A program made the position numbers and the translations under genes. 64,000 nucleotides of DNA from Streptomyces sp. CB02980. Lineage in GTDB: Bacteria; Actinomycetota; Actinomycetes; Streptomycetales; Streptomycetaceae. The stretch is taken from positions 1 through 64,000 of the forward strand of contig NZ_JACSCH020000010.1 of the NCBI RefSeq assembly GCF_014451325.2, read 5' to 3'. The notes beneath the pieces were generated by a model that did no database searches, was not told the DNA's origin, and saw only the letters and a program-made list of their open reading frames with translations. This document shows positions 1 through 9,500 of the stretch, piece after piece (position 1 is the first letter of the stretch; each line of letters opens with the position of its first letter).

Positions 1-83
1 CCCTGACAAGGGCGGGACGACTGCCGCCGGAACACACCGAATGGAGGGTGGAACTGCTGGTGGACCGGCTCGCCATCGTCTGA
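1..83 (+). CDS. C-terminal end of an unidentified protein (5' truncated by window)
   Basis: An open frame enters from the left edge and stops with TGA at 81-83, giving 26 codons (the first complete codon begins at 3) that end in LLVDRLAIV. The frame is plausible because a strong stem-loop terminator starts 6 nt after the stop. The fragment is too short to assign a family; it is amphipathic with alternating Leu and Val near its end, so probably helical. Confidence 0.45.
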   Translation, partial: LTRAGRLPPEHTEWRVELLVDRLAIV

Positions 84-88
84 CACAC

Positions 89-115
89 CGCCCCGGCGGT
101 CACGCAGCCGGGGCG
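89..115 (+). terminator. Stem-loop terminator after the truncated first gene
   Basis: A perfect 9-bp inverted repeat (CGCCCCGGC and GCCGGGGCG) surrounds a 9-nt loop, six bases after the TGA of the preceding frame. There is no long T-tract, which is usual for Streptomyces terminators. Confidence 0.7.
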
Positions 116-455
116 TTCGGGCCGGATCCTGCGAGGACCTCACGGTGGCGGGCGGCGACAGCCAGGATCACTCGCAGGTGAAGGCCAGGCTATTCGCCCG
201 GCCCTTGGGGGTGGCCAGGACGAGGATGACGGCGATCAGGGGCAGCGTTGCCGATGGCGATGCCGGCGGAGTCTTGAGGTTCTGTCCGGGCTGCAAGGCG
301 GCGAAGACGACACAGCGGGCTGATAGCCGTCGAATGCCGTCCGCGACTCTGTCGAACTGCGGCTCTCCTCGGGAAAGCCCCGACTGCGGGCGGGCGATGA
401 CCGGGTCCTCCCGAGATCGCCCACAGATTCCCCGCACGCGCGACTCCGACAAGAC
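116..455. other. Gene-free stretch, possibly decayed coding DNA
   Basis: About 340 bases between the first terminator and the TerD gene hold no convincing gene. Short frames exist on both strands (about 94-104 codons) but none has a ribosome binding site, a recognisable domain or Streptomyces-like third-position bias. The minus-strand frame includes a short hydrophobic stretch (PLIAVILVLA) and might be a decayed remnant, but I cannot place it. Confidence 0.4.
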
Positions 456-1916
456 CTAGCGACGCCATGCCCTTCGCGCCCCTCGATCCGGCTCGCTCGG
501 GGCAGCCGGATCGAGGGTGAGTTCCCACTGGTGTCTGCTCTTGTCGATGGTGACCAGGAGGGGCCCGCTGGGCAGGGCGACCTTCTCCCGGACCCGGCGA
601 CCGTTCCACTCGTACACGAGCCGCTTGGCAGGGCGCCTCAGGTCACTGGGGGAGTCACCCCAGTGGTAATGCATCTGGAACCAGCCCTTGTGCGGGTCCT
701 CCGCCCGCACCTTCAACTCGGCCGCGGGGCCGGTGCGGACGAAGACCTCCTGGCCGCTGCCCGCGATGGTGCCGAAGTCCAGCGGCAGGGCCGCCGACAG
801 GGGCAGGACCGTGAGCTGCCACGCCCCGGAGTTGCGCACCTTCAGAGTGAGCGGCCCGCCCTTGCGGTTGGGCACCATCAGGGTTCGGCCGTAGTGATCA
901 GGAAGGTCGGACAGGAAGACATCGTCCTCGCGGCCGGGAATCTTGACGGAGATGAAGTTGTACTCCTCCGTCCGTGCCTCCAGGATCACCGGCTCCCCGT
1001 TGGGCGGAAACGGCAGGTCCACAGTGACCGTCTTGGAACCCTTGCCGCGATAGACGCACGGCTCGAACGCGAAGAAGTCGGCCGCCCAGGGCGGGGGCTC
1101 GACGGATGTGCCGGCCGCGGGCGTCCCGGCGGCGTACGCGGGCACGAACCCGGCGGGCGCAGAAACAGGCGACATGGGTGAGGTGGGGTACGTCGCGGAA
1201 GCGCTCACCGGGGCGGGTCCGGACGACACCTGGTCCGCCCTGTACGCACCAGGCCCCGGCACCGGCGGCGCCCCGGGAGCCACCAGCCCGGAGCCCGTCT
1301 TGCCCACCTCGGCGAGCGGCACCGGGCCGGACACGGAGGGCACAGCCGACGACGCCGAGGGGACCGCCGGCGTTGGTGGTGACACCGCCGTCACCGTCCC
1401 CGCGCCCCCTACGTCCCGCGTCAGGCCCGCGAGCCCGTCCTCGTAGCCCTGCCCCACCGCGCGGAACCGCCACGCCCCCTCGCGTCGGTACAACTCACCC
1501 AGCACGAACGCGGTCTCGGCGGCGGCGTCCGTGACCGCGTACTGCGCGACGATGGTTCCGTCGAACGTGCTCAACTGGGCGTAGAGACCGCGGACCTGTC
1601 CGAAGGTCCCGTCCGTGCAGGATCCGACTATCAGGACCCGCTGGACGTCGGGTTCGACGCGGAGCAGGTCCAACTCCAGCCATTCGGCGAGCTGTCCGGC
1701 GCCCTGCCCCGTACCGACGTGCCGAACGGCGCCCGAGGGGTGGACGGGCCGGTCGTGGAAGACGATGTCGGCATCGCCGCGCACTGCTCCGGCCGCGTCG
1801 AGCAGAAGGGCCGCGGCTGACACGGTCGGCGCACCCGGCACCGACTGCCGGCCCACGGCAACACGCAGAGGGGCGGCGGGGACGGGCGCGTTCGCACCCT
1901 TGATCATGTGCGTCAT
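456..1916 (-). CDS. TerD-family protein with long Pro/Ala/Ser linker and extra C-terminal domain
   Basis: TerD-family proteins bind calcium and are linked to tellurite resistance and stress responses; the biochemical role of this paralogue is unknown. Residues 1-180 form the TerD domain: the start MTHMIKGANAPV matches the usual MTHxMLKGxNVPL opening, followed by LLLDAAGAVRGDADIVFHDRP and the acidic VLIVGSCTDGTFGQV and GELYRREGAWRFRAVGQGY blocks. A low-complexity Pro/Ala/Val/Ser linker of about 110 residues follows. The last ~200 residues form a separate beta-rich domain (from PPWAADFFAFEPCVYRGKG on) that I do not recognise. I chose the ATG at 1916 because the family begins MTH; upstream in-frame ATGs lack homology. 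The protein is 486 residues, longer than the ~190 of plain TerD. Confidence 0.85.
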   Translation of the reverse strand: MTHMIKGANAPVPAAPLRVAVGRQSVPGAPTVSAAALLLDAAGAVRGDADIVFHDRPVHPSGAVRHVGTGQGAGQLAEWLELDLLRVEPDVQRVLIVGSCTDGTFGQVRGLYAQLSTFDGTIVAQYAVTDAAAETAFVLGELYRREGAWRFRAVGQGYEDGLAGLTRDVGGAGTVTAVSPPTPAVPSASSAVPSVSGPVPLAEVGKTGSGLVAPGAPPVPGPGAYRADQVSSGPAPVSASATYPTSPMSPVSAPAGFVPAYAAGTPAAGTSVEPPPWAADFFAFEPCVYRGKGSKTVTVDLPFPPNGEPVILEARTEEYNFISVKIPGREDDVFLSDLPDHYGRTLMVPNRKGGPLTLKVRNSGAWQLTVLPLSAALPLDFGTIAGSGQEVFVRTGPAAELKVRAEDPHKGWFQMHYHWGDSPSDLRRPAKRLVYEWNGRRVREKVALPSGPLLVTIDKSRHQWELTLDPAAPSEPDRGARRAWRR

Positions 1917-2107
1917 ACGGTACATGGTGACAGCGGAGCAGACACCGGGAGAAGGTCTCCGGCGCGGAACACGCCATGCCAACAGGGAACTTCGTCAAGG
2001 TCAGCGGGATCGCAACGCTCCTGTACTCGCCGCTGAACCAGGCCGGGGAAGAGCCGTTGCCCTCCGCGTCGCCTTGAGAAGTCGCTTGTCACGGCTGCGG
2101 TGCGGCC

Positions 2108-2944
2108 TCAGGCGATGACAGAGCCCCGTGACAGGAGCTGCACGACGGCCAGCCCCGCAACCGCGATCGCCGCCCGGAAAGGCCATCGGCTGCCCTCACG
2201 CCACCTCGGGACAGTACCGAGGGCCGCGGCACATCCCGCTGCCGTCGCGCACACCCAGCCCGGTGCTCCTGCCGTCCCGGGCGGGCACACGGTGACGATC
2301 GCGACCGCGGCCAGCATCGTGACCAGTGAGAGCCGGCGACAGGCCACGGGGCCGAGGCGTTGGGGCAGACCACGGACGCCCGTCGCGAGATCGTCCGCGA
2401 TGTCCGGCAGCGCGTTCACCCCGTGGGCGCCGACACCGAGCAGGGCACTCGTGACCACGGCCCACCAGGCAGGCCAGGCGTGCGTCGGCGGGCCGAGCGC
2501 CACGAATGCGGGCAGGGACGCGAACCCGACGGCGTACGGCACGGGGGAGAGCGGAGTCCTCTTCAGGACCAGGTTGTACGCCCACCCGCCGGCGATCACG
2601 CCCGTGAGGTGGACAGCCGCGGCGGCAGGGCCGCTGAGCAAGGAGAGCGGCACACAGGCGACGAGCGCCGCCACGGCGGCCATGGCGGCCGTCCGTGGGT
2701 GCAGGGCCCCGGCCACGATCGGTTTGTCGTGCCGGCCGCTGGCGGCGTCCCGGCCCGCGTCCACCGCGTCGTTGCACCATCCGATCGAGAGCTGACCGGC
2801 GAGCACCGCCGCTCCGACCGCCACGACATCCCCCGGTCCCCGCCCCGACGTGGCGGCCAGAGCGGTGACGAACACCGTCACCGCGAGCGTCGGCTCCGGG
2901 TGGCACGAGTGGAGCAGCGTCACGAGCCGGTGTGTCGCTCGCAC
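2108..2944 (-). CDS. UbiA-family membrane prenyltransferase
   Basis: UbiA enzymes transfer a polyprenyl chain from its diphosphate to an aromatic acceptor inside the membrane. About eight hydrophobic segments are visible, and both magnesium-binding aspartate motifs are present: NDAVDAGRD (NDxxDxxxD) in the first half and PDIADD in the second. At 278 aa it is normal to slightly short. I took the GTG at 2944 although an ATG exists at 3010, because the intervening codons (many ending in T or A, including rare CTA) lack the G/C third-position bias of coding sequence, and family members start close to the RLVTLLHSCHPEPT motif. No clear ribosome binding site precedes this GTG, so it may be leaderless. 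It diverges from the polyketide synthase and may prenylate its product. Confidence 0.82.
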   Translation of the reverse strand: MRATHRLVTLLHSCHPEPTLAVTVFVTALAATSGRGPGDVVAVGAAVLAGQLSIGWCNDAVDAGRDAASGRHDKPIVAGALHPRTAAMAAVAALVACVPLSLLSGPAAAAVHLTGVIAGGWAYNLVLKRTPLSPVPYAVGFASLPAFVALGPPTHAWPAWWAVVTSALLGVGAHGVNALPDIADDLATGVRGLPQRLGPVACRRLSLVTMLAAVAIVTVCPPGTAGAPGWVCATAAGCAAALGTVPRWREGSRWPFRAAIAVAGLAVVQLLSRGSVIA

Positions 2945-3016
2945 CGGAAGACCAGGGAGGTATAGAGACACGGGAGCAAGGTAATCGCGCCGTCGGTCGT
3001 GAGGAGACATCCCGGA

Positions 3017-4174
3017 ATGCGTGTCCCCACAGTCGACCGGCTCGCCGCCGTCACGCCGCGGGCCGCGCACGCCGGCGGCGCCGGCGATGCGCGGCCCGAT
3101 CCCGACGGGTGGAAGAGCGTTGTCGCCGCCGTCCGTACGGCCCTGCCGGAGCATCGATACGCCCAGGACGAACTCACCGAGCTGATCGGCGACCTCTGTC
3201 TCGCCCCCGGAGCGGACCGCACAGTGCTGCGCCGACTGCACGGAGCCGCCGGGGTGCGGACCCGTCACCTCGCTCTCCCCATCGACCAGTACGCGGCTCT
3301 GGGGGACTTCGGCGAGACGAACGCGGCATGGATGACTGCCGGTCTGGAACTCGGGGAACGGGCTCTGACGCGTGCGCTCGAAGCCGCCGGGCTGTCACCC
3401 TCGGAGCTGGATCTGTTGGTGTGCACCTCCATCACCGGTATCGCCGCGCCGTCGCTCGACGCCCGGCTCGCCTCGCGCATGGGCATGCGGCCGGACGTGA
3501 AGCGGATTCCCGTGTTCGGGCTCGGCTGCGTCGCGGGAGCGGCCGGTCTTGCCCGGCTCCACGACTACCTGCGCGGCCACCCGGGCGAGGTGGCCGCGCT
3601 GCTCAGCGTGGAGCTGTGCTCACTCACCCTGCAGCAGCGTGACGACTCGCCGGCCAACCTCGTCGCCGGTGCCCTGTTCGGCGACGGTGCGGCGGCGGTC
3701 GTCGCACACGCCGCGCGGGCCGACGACCACCGGTCCGGTCGCCCGGCGGTGGCGGCCACCCGCAGTCTCCTCTACCCGGACACCGAGCATCTGCTGGGCT
3801 GGACGATCGGTGCCGGAGGGTTCCGACCGGTGGTGGACGCCGCCATCCCCGATGTCGTGGGCGCCCGGATCGGCCCGGACCTCCGGGACTTCCTGGCCGT
3901 CCACGGCCTGACTCCGGACGACATCGGGACCTGGATCTGCCACCCCGGGGGACCGCGGATCCTCACGGCGGTGGCACACGCCCTGGACCTTCCCGACGGA
4001 GCCCTCGAATCGGCCCACCGGGCCCTGGCCGTGTCGGGGAACATGTCCTCCGCCTCGGTGCTGCGGATCCTGGAGGACGTCACCACCAACGCCCCTCCGT
4101 CGCCGGGCTCGTGGGGTCTGATGATGGCGATGGGCCCCGGCTTCTGCGTCGAGTTCGTCCTCCTGCGCTGGTGA
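3017..4174 (+). CDS. Type III polyketide synthase (chalcone/stilbene synthase family, SrsA-like)
   Basis: It condenses a starter acyl-CoA with several malonyl or methylmalonyl units to a pyrone, resorcinol or related phenolic ring. The Cys-His-Asn triad is complete: Cys171 in VFGLGCVAGAAG, His309 in WICHPGGPRIL and Asn342 in AVSGNMSSAS. The C-terminus has the family block GSWGLMMAMGPGFCVEF. Length is 385 aa, normal. ATG 3017 is preceded by GAGGAG at 3001-3006; the upstream GTG at 2999 is not needed. It leads an operon with a methyltransferase (13 nt gap) and a flavin hydroxylase (4-nt overlap). The same trio order is known from the srsABC alkylresorcinol phenolic-lipid genes of Streptomyces griseus, so an SrsA-like role is likely; chain length and ring type cannot be read from the sequence. 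Confidence 0.92.
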   Translation: MRVPTVDRLAAVTPRAAHAGGAGDARPDPDGWKSVVAAVRTALPEHRYAQDELTELIGDLCLAPGADRTVLRRLHGAAGVRTRHLALPIDQYAALGDFGETNAAWMTAGLELGERALTRALEAAGLSPSELDLLVCTSITGIAAPSLDARLASRMGMRPDVKRIPVFGLGCVAGAAGLARLHDYLRGHPGEVAALLSVELCSLTLQQRDDSPANLVAGALFGDGAAAVVAHAARADDHRSGRPAVAATRSLLYPDTEHLLGWTIGAGGFRPVVDAAIPDVVGARIGPDLRDFLAVHGLTPDDIGTWICHPGGPRILTAVAHALDLPDGALESAHRALAVSGNMSSASVLRILEDVTTNAPPSPGSWGLMMAMGPGFCVEFVLLRW

Positions 4175-4187
4175 GGAATCACTGATC

Positions 4188-4703
4188 ATGCTCTGGTACA
4201 CGCTCCTCCTGGCGGCCGTCGCCGCGGAACGCCTCGTCGAACTCGTCGTCGCGCGACGCAACGCGGCCTGGACCCTGGCCCGTCTCGGGGTCGAGTACGG
4301 CAGGGGTCACTACCCGGTCATGGTGGCCCTGCACACGGCTCTGCTCGCGAGCTGTCTGACCGAGGCCTGGCTGGCCCACCGGCCGTTCCTGCCCGTACTC
4401 GGCTGGACCATGGTGGCCGTCGTCGTCCTGGCCCAGGCGCTGCGCTGGTGGTGTGTCACGACCCTTGGCCCGTACTGGAACACGCGGGTCATCGTGGTTC
4501 CCGGCGCCCGTCTCGTGCGGGCCGGGCCGTACCGCTTCGCGCGCCACCCGAACTACGTCGCGGTCGTGGCGGAGATCGCGGCGCTGCCCCTGGTGCACAG
4601 TGCGTGGCTGACTGCGACCTTCTTCACCGTGGCCAACGCGGCGCTGCTCGCCGTCCGCATCCGGTGTGAGAACACCGCCCTGGGGCGGGTGAGCGTGGCG
4701 TGA
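4188..4703 (+). CDS. Isoprenylcysteine carboxyl methyltransferase-family membrane methyltransferase (SrsB-like)
   Basis: A 171-aa membrane protein with four or five hydrophobic segments. Near the C-terminus the motif RAGPYRFARHPNYV, followed by hydrophobic residues and a terminal IRCENTALGR, is the S-adenosylmethionine binding signature of the isoprenylcysteine methyltransferase family. Bacterial members in type III polyketide operons O- or C-methylate the phenolic product rather than prenylcysteine. ATG 4188 follows a GAGGA that overlaps the synthase stop codon, which suggests translational coupling. Its stop overlaps the next gene's GTG. Confidence 0.85.
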   Translation: MLWYTLLLAAVAAERLVELVVARRNAAWTLARLGVEYGRGHYPVMVALHTALLASCLTEAWLAHRPFLPVLGWTMVAVVVLAQALRWWCVTTLGPYWNTRVIVVPGARLVRAGPYRFARHPNYVAVVAEIAALPLVHSAWLTATFFTVANAALLAVRIRCENTALGRVSVA

Positions 4704-5731
4704 GCCGCACACACGATCTGCTGATCGCGGGCGGCGGCCCCGCGGGGCTGGCCACCGCGCTGTACGCGGTGCGAGCGGGACTGGACGTCGTCCTGGCGGA
4801 GCCGCGAGGCCTGCCCGTCGACAAGGCCTGCGGAGAGGGGCTGATGCCTGGGGCGGTCAGGGAACTGCGCGCGCTGGGACTGGACGTGCCAGGCCGGCCG
4901 ATCGTCGGCATCCGCTACCGGCAGGGCCCTCACCACGCCCAGGCGGAGTTCCGGCACGGCCCCGGCCTCGGAGTGCGGCGCACCGTCCTGCACGCCGCCC
5001 TGCACGCGGCCGTCGTCGCCGCCGGAGTCCCCGTCCTGCCGGTACGCGTGCGGGACGTGTGTCAGGACGCCGCGGGCGTCTCCGACAGTGCCACGGGTGT
5101 GCGCGCCAGGTGGCTCGTCGCCGCGGACGGACTGCACTCGCCGGTGCGACGTTCGCTGGGGCTCGGTATGCCCGGCGAGGGCGTCCCGCGCTACGGGCTG
5201 CGCCGGCATTACGCCGTGGCGCCGCCTTCCTCGTACGTCGAGGTCCATTGGGGTCCCCACGGCGAGGCGTACGTGACCCCACTCGGGTCACAGCTCCTGG
5301 GCGTCGCGCTCCTGACCTCGCTGCGTGCGCCGTTCGACGAACAGCTGGCCGGCTTCCCCGAACTCGCGGCCGCTCTGCCCCGCCAGGCCGCGGTCGGCGC
5401 CGTGCGTGGTGCGGGTCCCCTCCGCCAGAAGGTCCGCTCGCGCGTCCAAGGGCGGGTCCTGCTGGTGGGCGATGCCGCCGGCTACATCGACGCGCTGACC
5501 GGCGAGGGCGTCTCACTGGCTCTCGCCGGTGCCAGGGTCCTGGTCGATCAGCTGCGTCGCGGCTCACCCGGCGGGTACGAGGCCGCATGGAAGCAGGCGA
5601 CCTTCCGGCACCGGCTCCTGACCGACTGCCTGTTGCGAGCTCGGCAACGCCCCCGACTGGCACACAGGATCGTGCCGACCGCGGCCCGGCTTCCCCGCGC
5701 CTTCGCCCTCGCGGTGAACGCCCTCGCCTGA
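4700..5731 (+). CDS. FAD-dependent monooxygenase/hydroxylase (SrsC-like)
   Basis: A 343-aa flavoprotein that probably hydroxylates the aromatic ring made by the upstream synthase, as SrsC does in phenolic-lipid pathways. Residues 7-20 hold the dinucleotide fold LIAGGGPAGLATAL, the middle has the substrate-domain strand WLVAADGLHSPVR, and residues around 250 have the second FAD motif VLLVGDAAGYIDALTGEG. The same signature occurs in geranylgeranyl-reductase-like oxidoreductases, so reduction instead of hydroxylation is possible. The GTG start overlaps the methyltransferase stop (GTGA), so the three genes form one translationally coupled operon. Confidence 0.87.
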   Translation: MSRTHDLLIAGGGPAGLATALYAVRAGLDVVLAEPRGLPVDKACGEGLMPGAVRELRALGLDVPGRPIVGIRYRQGPHHAQAEFRHGPGLGVRRTVLHAALHAAVVAAGVPVLPVRVRDVCQDAAGVSDSATGVRARWLVAADGLHSPVRRSLGLGMPGEGVPRYGLRRHYAVAPPSSYVEVHWGPHGEAYVTPLGSQLLGVALLTSLRAPFDEQLAGFPELAAALPRQAAVGAVRGAGPLRQKVRSRVQGRVLLVGDAAGYIDALTGEGVSLALAGARVLVDQLRRGSPGGYEAAWKQATFRHRLLTDCLLRARQRPRLAHRIVPTAARLPRAFALAVNALA

Positions 5732-5742
5732 GTGTCTTCCCC

Positions 5743-5778
5743 GCCGGCAGACGCGCCGGCAGACCCGTCGGCAGACCC
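5743..5778. repeat. Three tandem 12-bp units between convergent genes
   Basis: Three near-identical 12-bp units (GCCGGCAGACGC, GCCGGCAGACCC, GTCGGCAGACCC) lie just after the hydroxylase stop, in the 145-nt gap before the convergent pentapeptide gene. I see no stem-loop here. The function is unknown; slippage is a sufficient explanation. Confidence 0.6.
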
Positions 5779-5876
5779 CGTCCGTGGTCCGTTCGGTGCG
5801 GGCCCGGTCGGGGGCGTCAGGGAGTGTGGGAGTCGACGACGTGCCGAGTGCGCTCAGCCGCCATGACCTCAAGGGC

Positions 5877-6476
5877 TCACGGCCTCAGTGAGCCGCGGCG
5901 GGTCCCCTCCAGGCGGGCGCCGTCCAGGATCACGCCCGCCGTCCTGGCCGCGACCAGAACGGCTTCCGACAGGTCCGCGTTCGAGAAGTCCGCGTCGCCG
6001 AGTTCGGCCGCGACGAACTTCACCCGGCGCAGGGAGGCGCCGGACAGCCGGGTGCCGACGAGGCGGGCGCGGGAGAACACGGCGTCGTCCGCGTTCGCGC
6101 CGCTCAGGTCGGCGCCGCTGAGGTCGCACAGCCCGGCGTTGACGCGGGTGAGGGTCGCGTTCACCAGCGTGGCGTCGCGCAGGTCGGTGCCCGTGAGGAA
6201 CGCGTCGGTGAGGTCGCAGCCGCTCAGGTCGCAGCCGCTCAGGTCGGCGTAGCTGAGGATGACGCCCGTCAGGTCCACGCCGCCGAGGCCCACGCCGGCG
6301 AGCGGAATGCCGGCCAGGTCGTTCTCGGTGCCCCAGGGCAGGGTCCACTCGCGCACGAGGGTGCGCCAGTCGCCGCCGCCGGCGAGGGCGGCGCGGATGC
6401 CGTCGAGGGCGGGGGCGTTCTCCGGCCGGGCCCACCGGTCCCGTACCTCGGTGGCGTGGCTGTTCTCGTCGGTCAT
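5877..6476 (-). CDS. Pentapeptide-repeat protein, last gene of the Rhs operon; candidate immunity protein
   Basis: After an N-terminal segment of about 50 residues, roughly residues 55-190 follow the A(D/N)LxX pentapeptide pattern (LAGVGLGGVDLTGV, LSGCDLSGCDL, LSGADLSGANADD, FSNADLSEAVL). Such proteins fold into a right-handed square beta-helix. Some pentapeptide proteins mimic DNA and protect gyrase; the family alone does not give a function. It starts 27 nt after the stop of the large Rhs toxin gene on the same strand, in the usual position of an immunity gene. That role is inferred from position only. The ribosome binding site is weak. Confidence 0.85.
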   Translation of the reverse strand: MTDENSHATEVRDRWARPENAPALDGIRAALAGGGDWRTLVREWTLPWGTENDLAGIPLAGVGLGGVDLTGVILSYADLSGCDLSGCDLTDAFLTGTDLRDATLVNATLTRVNAGLCDLSGADLSGANADDAVFSRARLVGTRLSGASLRRVKFVAAELGDADFSNADLSEAVLVAARTAGVILDGARLEGTRRGSLRP

Positions 6477-6503
6477 GGGGCACTGTTCCGTTTCTGGGGT
6501 CGG

Positions 6504-9500
6504 TCACGGCTGCTGCTTGATCTGGTGCAGGAAGCCTTTCACACGGTCCAGGTGGTAGACGGTCTCGTCGTGCTTCTTGAGGAGCACTTCGAGCCCGCGC
6601 TCGGTCATGCCGTCCGGTAGCTTCTCCATCTCCTTCCACAGGGCCTTGCGGACGTTCTCCAGCCCGTTCGCGGCCTGTGTGAGGTCCTGGACGTGGTCGA
6701 ACGGGGTGCCGTCCGGCTTGCGGGCCACCACCTCGCCGGCCGACTCGCGCCGTGCTGCCGAGTAGTGGTTGTGGTTGGGTTCGGCGTTGATGCGGCCGAT
6801 CGGGTCGGCCTTGATGTTCTCCAGCTTCTGGATGGCGTTCATCGCCTCGTCGCTGAGTCCGAGCCCGCGGTAGGGGGAGAGGCCGAGCGGGTCGGACCAG
6901 GTGACCGGGTTGTGGACGTAGGCGGCCGGGTTGGGGGCGGGGAGGAGCCCGAGCGGGTCGGGGGTGAGGTAGCGGGCGGTCTCCGGGTCGTACTGCCGGA
7001 AGTAGTTGTGGTGGAGACCGGTCTCGGGGTCGAAGTACTGACCGGGGAACCGCAGCGGGGTGTAGGCGGTGGCGCCGCTGTTCCAGGTGGTGGTGCCCCA
7101 GAGCGTGGCGCGGCTGTGCCAGGCCACCCGGCCGGTCTCGTCGACGAGTTCGGTGGGGGTGCCCACGAGGTCGGTGGCGATGGCGAAGAAGCGCTCGTCG
7201 ACGGCCTCCCGCGAGGCGTCCGCGCCGAGGACGCGTTCCGTCTGGGCCAGCGGCTTGGCGTGCCGGTGGTCCCAGGTGAGGGCGACGGGGCGGGGCAGCT
7301 CGGGTGCGGTCGTGACCTGTTCGCACAGGGTCGGGCCGTCCCAGGTGAACAGGGTCTCCTCGACCACCGTCTCGCCGTCGTCGGCGAGCCGCTGCTTCGC
7401 GGTGCGGCGGCCGAGCGGGTCGTACCGGTAGCGCCAGCGCGTCCCGTCGGGGGTGGTGACGGCGGTGAGGCGGCTCTCGGAGTCCCAGGTGTACCGCCAG
7501 GTGTCGGCCTTCCCGGAGAGCCGGGCCCGACGGCGCAGGGTGATCCGGCCGCCGGCATCGTGCTCGTACCGGACCGCTCCGGCGCGGGTGAGGGTGGTTC
7601 CGGTGTAGCTGCGGGAGCCCGTGGCGTCCTGGCCCGGGTGGCCGCCCGGCCAGGACGCGGAGGTCTGGTTGCCGGAGGCGTCGTAGGCGTACGACTCCTT
7701 CCAGCCCGCGGCGGTGACCGTGGTGACGCGGCCGGTGGCGTCGAGGCCGTAGCGGAAGGAGCCGCGCAGGGCGTCGTCGAGCGCGGTGAGGTGGCCGTCG
7801 GCGCGATAGGTGTAGGCGCGGCGGTTGACGGTGCTGGTGCCCGCGGTCAGGTGCTGGCCGGCCAGCCGCCCGGATCCGTCCCAGGACGTGGTGAGCGCGA
7901 GGGTGTCGCCGAAGGCGCGGCGCAGTTCCCGTCCGGCCGTGTCGTGGGCGAAGGAGATCCGCCGGGTGCCGCTGGTGAGCTGGGCGAGCCGGCCGGTGGT
8001 GTCGTACGCGTAGGCGGTGACGTGTCCGGTGGGGGTGATGCGGCGAGCCAGACGTCCGGCGTCGTCGTAGGAGTAGGTGAGCGGGCGGCCGTCGACGAGT
8101 TCGGCCTTGAGTTCGCCGCGGCGGTCGTACTGCCGGACGAGTTCGCCGTCGGGGCCCTCGGCGCGGACCATCCGGCCGGCGGCGTCGTACGCGTAGCTGG
8201 TGACGGCTCCGGCCGCGTCCTTGCGGACGACCCGGTCGAGCGCGTCCCGCTCGTAGCGGACGGTCTGGCCGGTGGGGGCGGTGCGGGCGGTGACCTGCCC
8301 GACCGCGTTCAGTTCGTAGCCGACGGTCCGCCCGTCGAAGTCGGTCTCGGCGACCGTGCGGCCGGCCCGGTCGTACACGTAGTCCCAGGTCAGCCCCTGG
8401 GGGTCGGTGACCCGGGTGAGGCGCAGGGCGGCGTCGTGATCGAAGGCGTGGCGCGCGCCGTCGGGGCCGGTGCGGGCGGCGAGCAGGTCGAAGTGGGTGT
8501 ACTCGAAGCGGGTCGTGAGGCCGTTCGGATCGGTGTACGCGGTGCAGTTGCCCTCACCGTCGTAGGCCCATGTCTCGGTGGCGCCGTCCGGGCGGACCCG
8601 CCGGGCGAGTTCGCCGTCCTCGGTCCACTCCAGGGTGGTGACGGTGCCGAGCGGGTCGGTGACGCGGACGAGCCGGCCGTGGGCGTCGCGCTCGCACCGC
8701 GTGGTGCCGCCGAGGGGGTCGCCGACCTCCAGGGGGAGTCCGGCGGGGTCGCAGCGGAACGTGGTGACGGCGCCGGAGGGGTCGGCGCTGGCGACGAGGT
8801 GGCCCCGGTCGTCGTAGGCGTAGCGGGTGGTGTGGCCGGCGGGGTCCGTGACGGCGGTGAGGTTGCCGCGGTCGTCGAACTCCTGACGGATCCGCCCGCC
8901 GTCGGCGTCGGTGAACTCCACGGGCCGGCCCCGGTCGTCCCGGACGGTGGAGAGGCGGCTGCCGTCGGCCCGGAGGACCGTGAGCAGCCGGCCCTCCTCG
9001 TCGTACGAGAAGGCGGTCGTCCGGCCGAGGGCGTCGGTGCGGGTGAGCAGGTTCCCCCGGGCGTCGTGGCCGAGCCGGGTGGTGTGGCCGAGCGGGTCGA
9101 CGGTGGCGAGGACGCGGCAGGCGCCGTCGATCAGGTGGCGGGTGACCCGTCCGTCGGCGGTGGTGAGGGTGGTGGTGCGGTGGCCGGTGGCCGGATCTGG
9201 GTGGCCGTAGGCGAGGGTGAGCTGGACGTGGCCGTCCTCGCCGCCCTCGCCGATGACCCGGTCGTGCTCGTCGTAGGCGTAGTCGTAGCGGCTGCCGTTG
9301 GAGTCGGTCCAGGTGATCACCCGGTGCCGGTCGTCGTAGGCGAGGGCGAGGGTGGCCCCGGAGGGCTTGGTGACCGCGGTCAGGTCCCCGTCGGTGTGGC
9401 CGTAGCGGACGAGGTCCTGCCCGGTGCCGTCGGGGAGGCGCAGGGCGAGGCGGGTCACCCGGCCGTTCTCGGTGGTGACGTCGACGTGGTAGCCGGCCGT

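Noticed and set aside
145..459. A 104-codon plus-strand frame near the left edge
   Set aside because: No ribosome binding site or recognisable family; the frame on the other strand is equally open.
2945..3010. N-terminal extension of the UbiA-type gene to ATG 3010
   Set aside because: Codons in this segment have poor G/C third-position bias and the segment would overlap the ribosome binding site of the divergent polyketide synthase.
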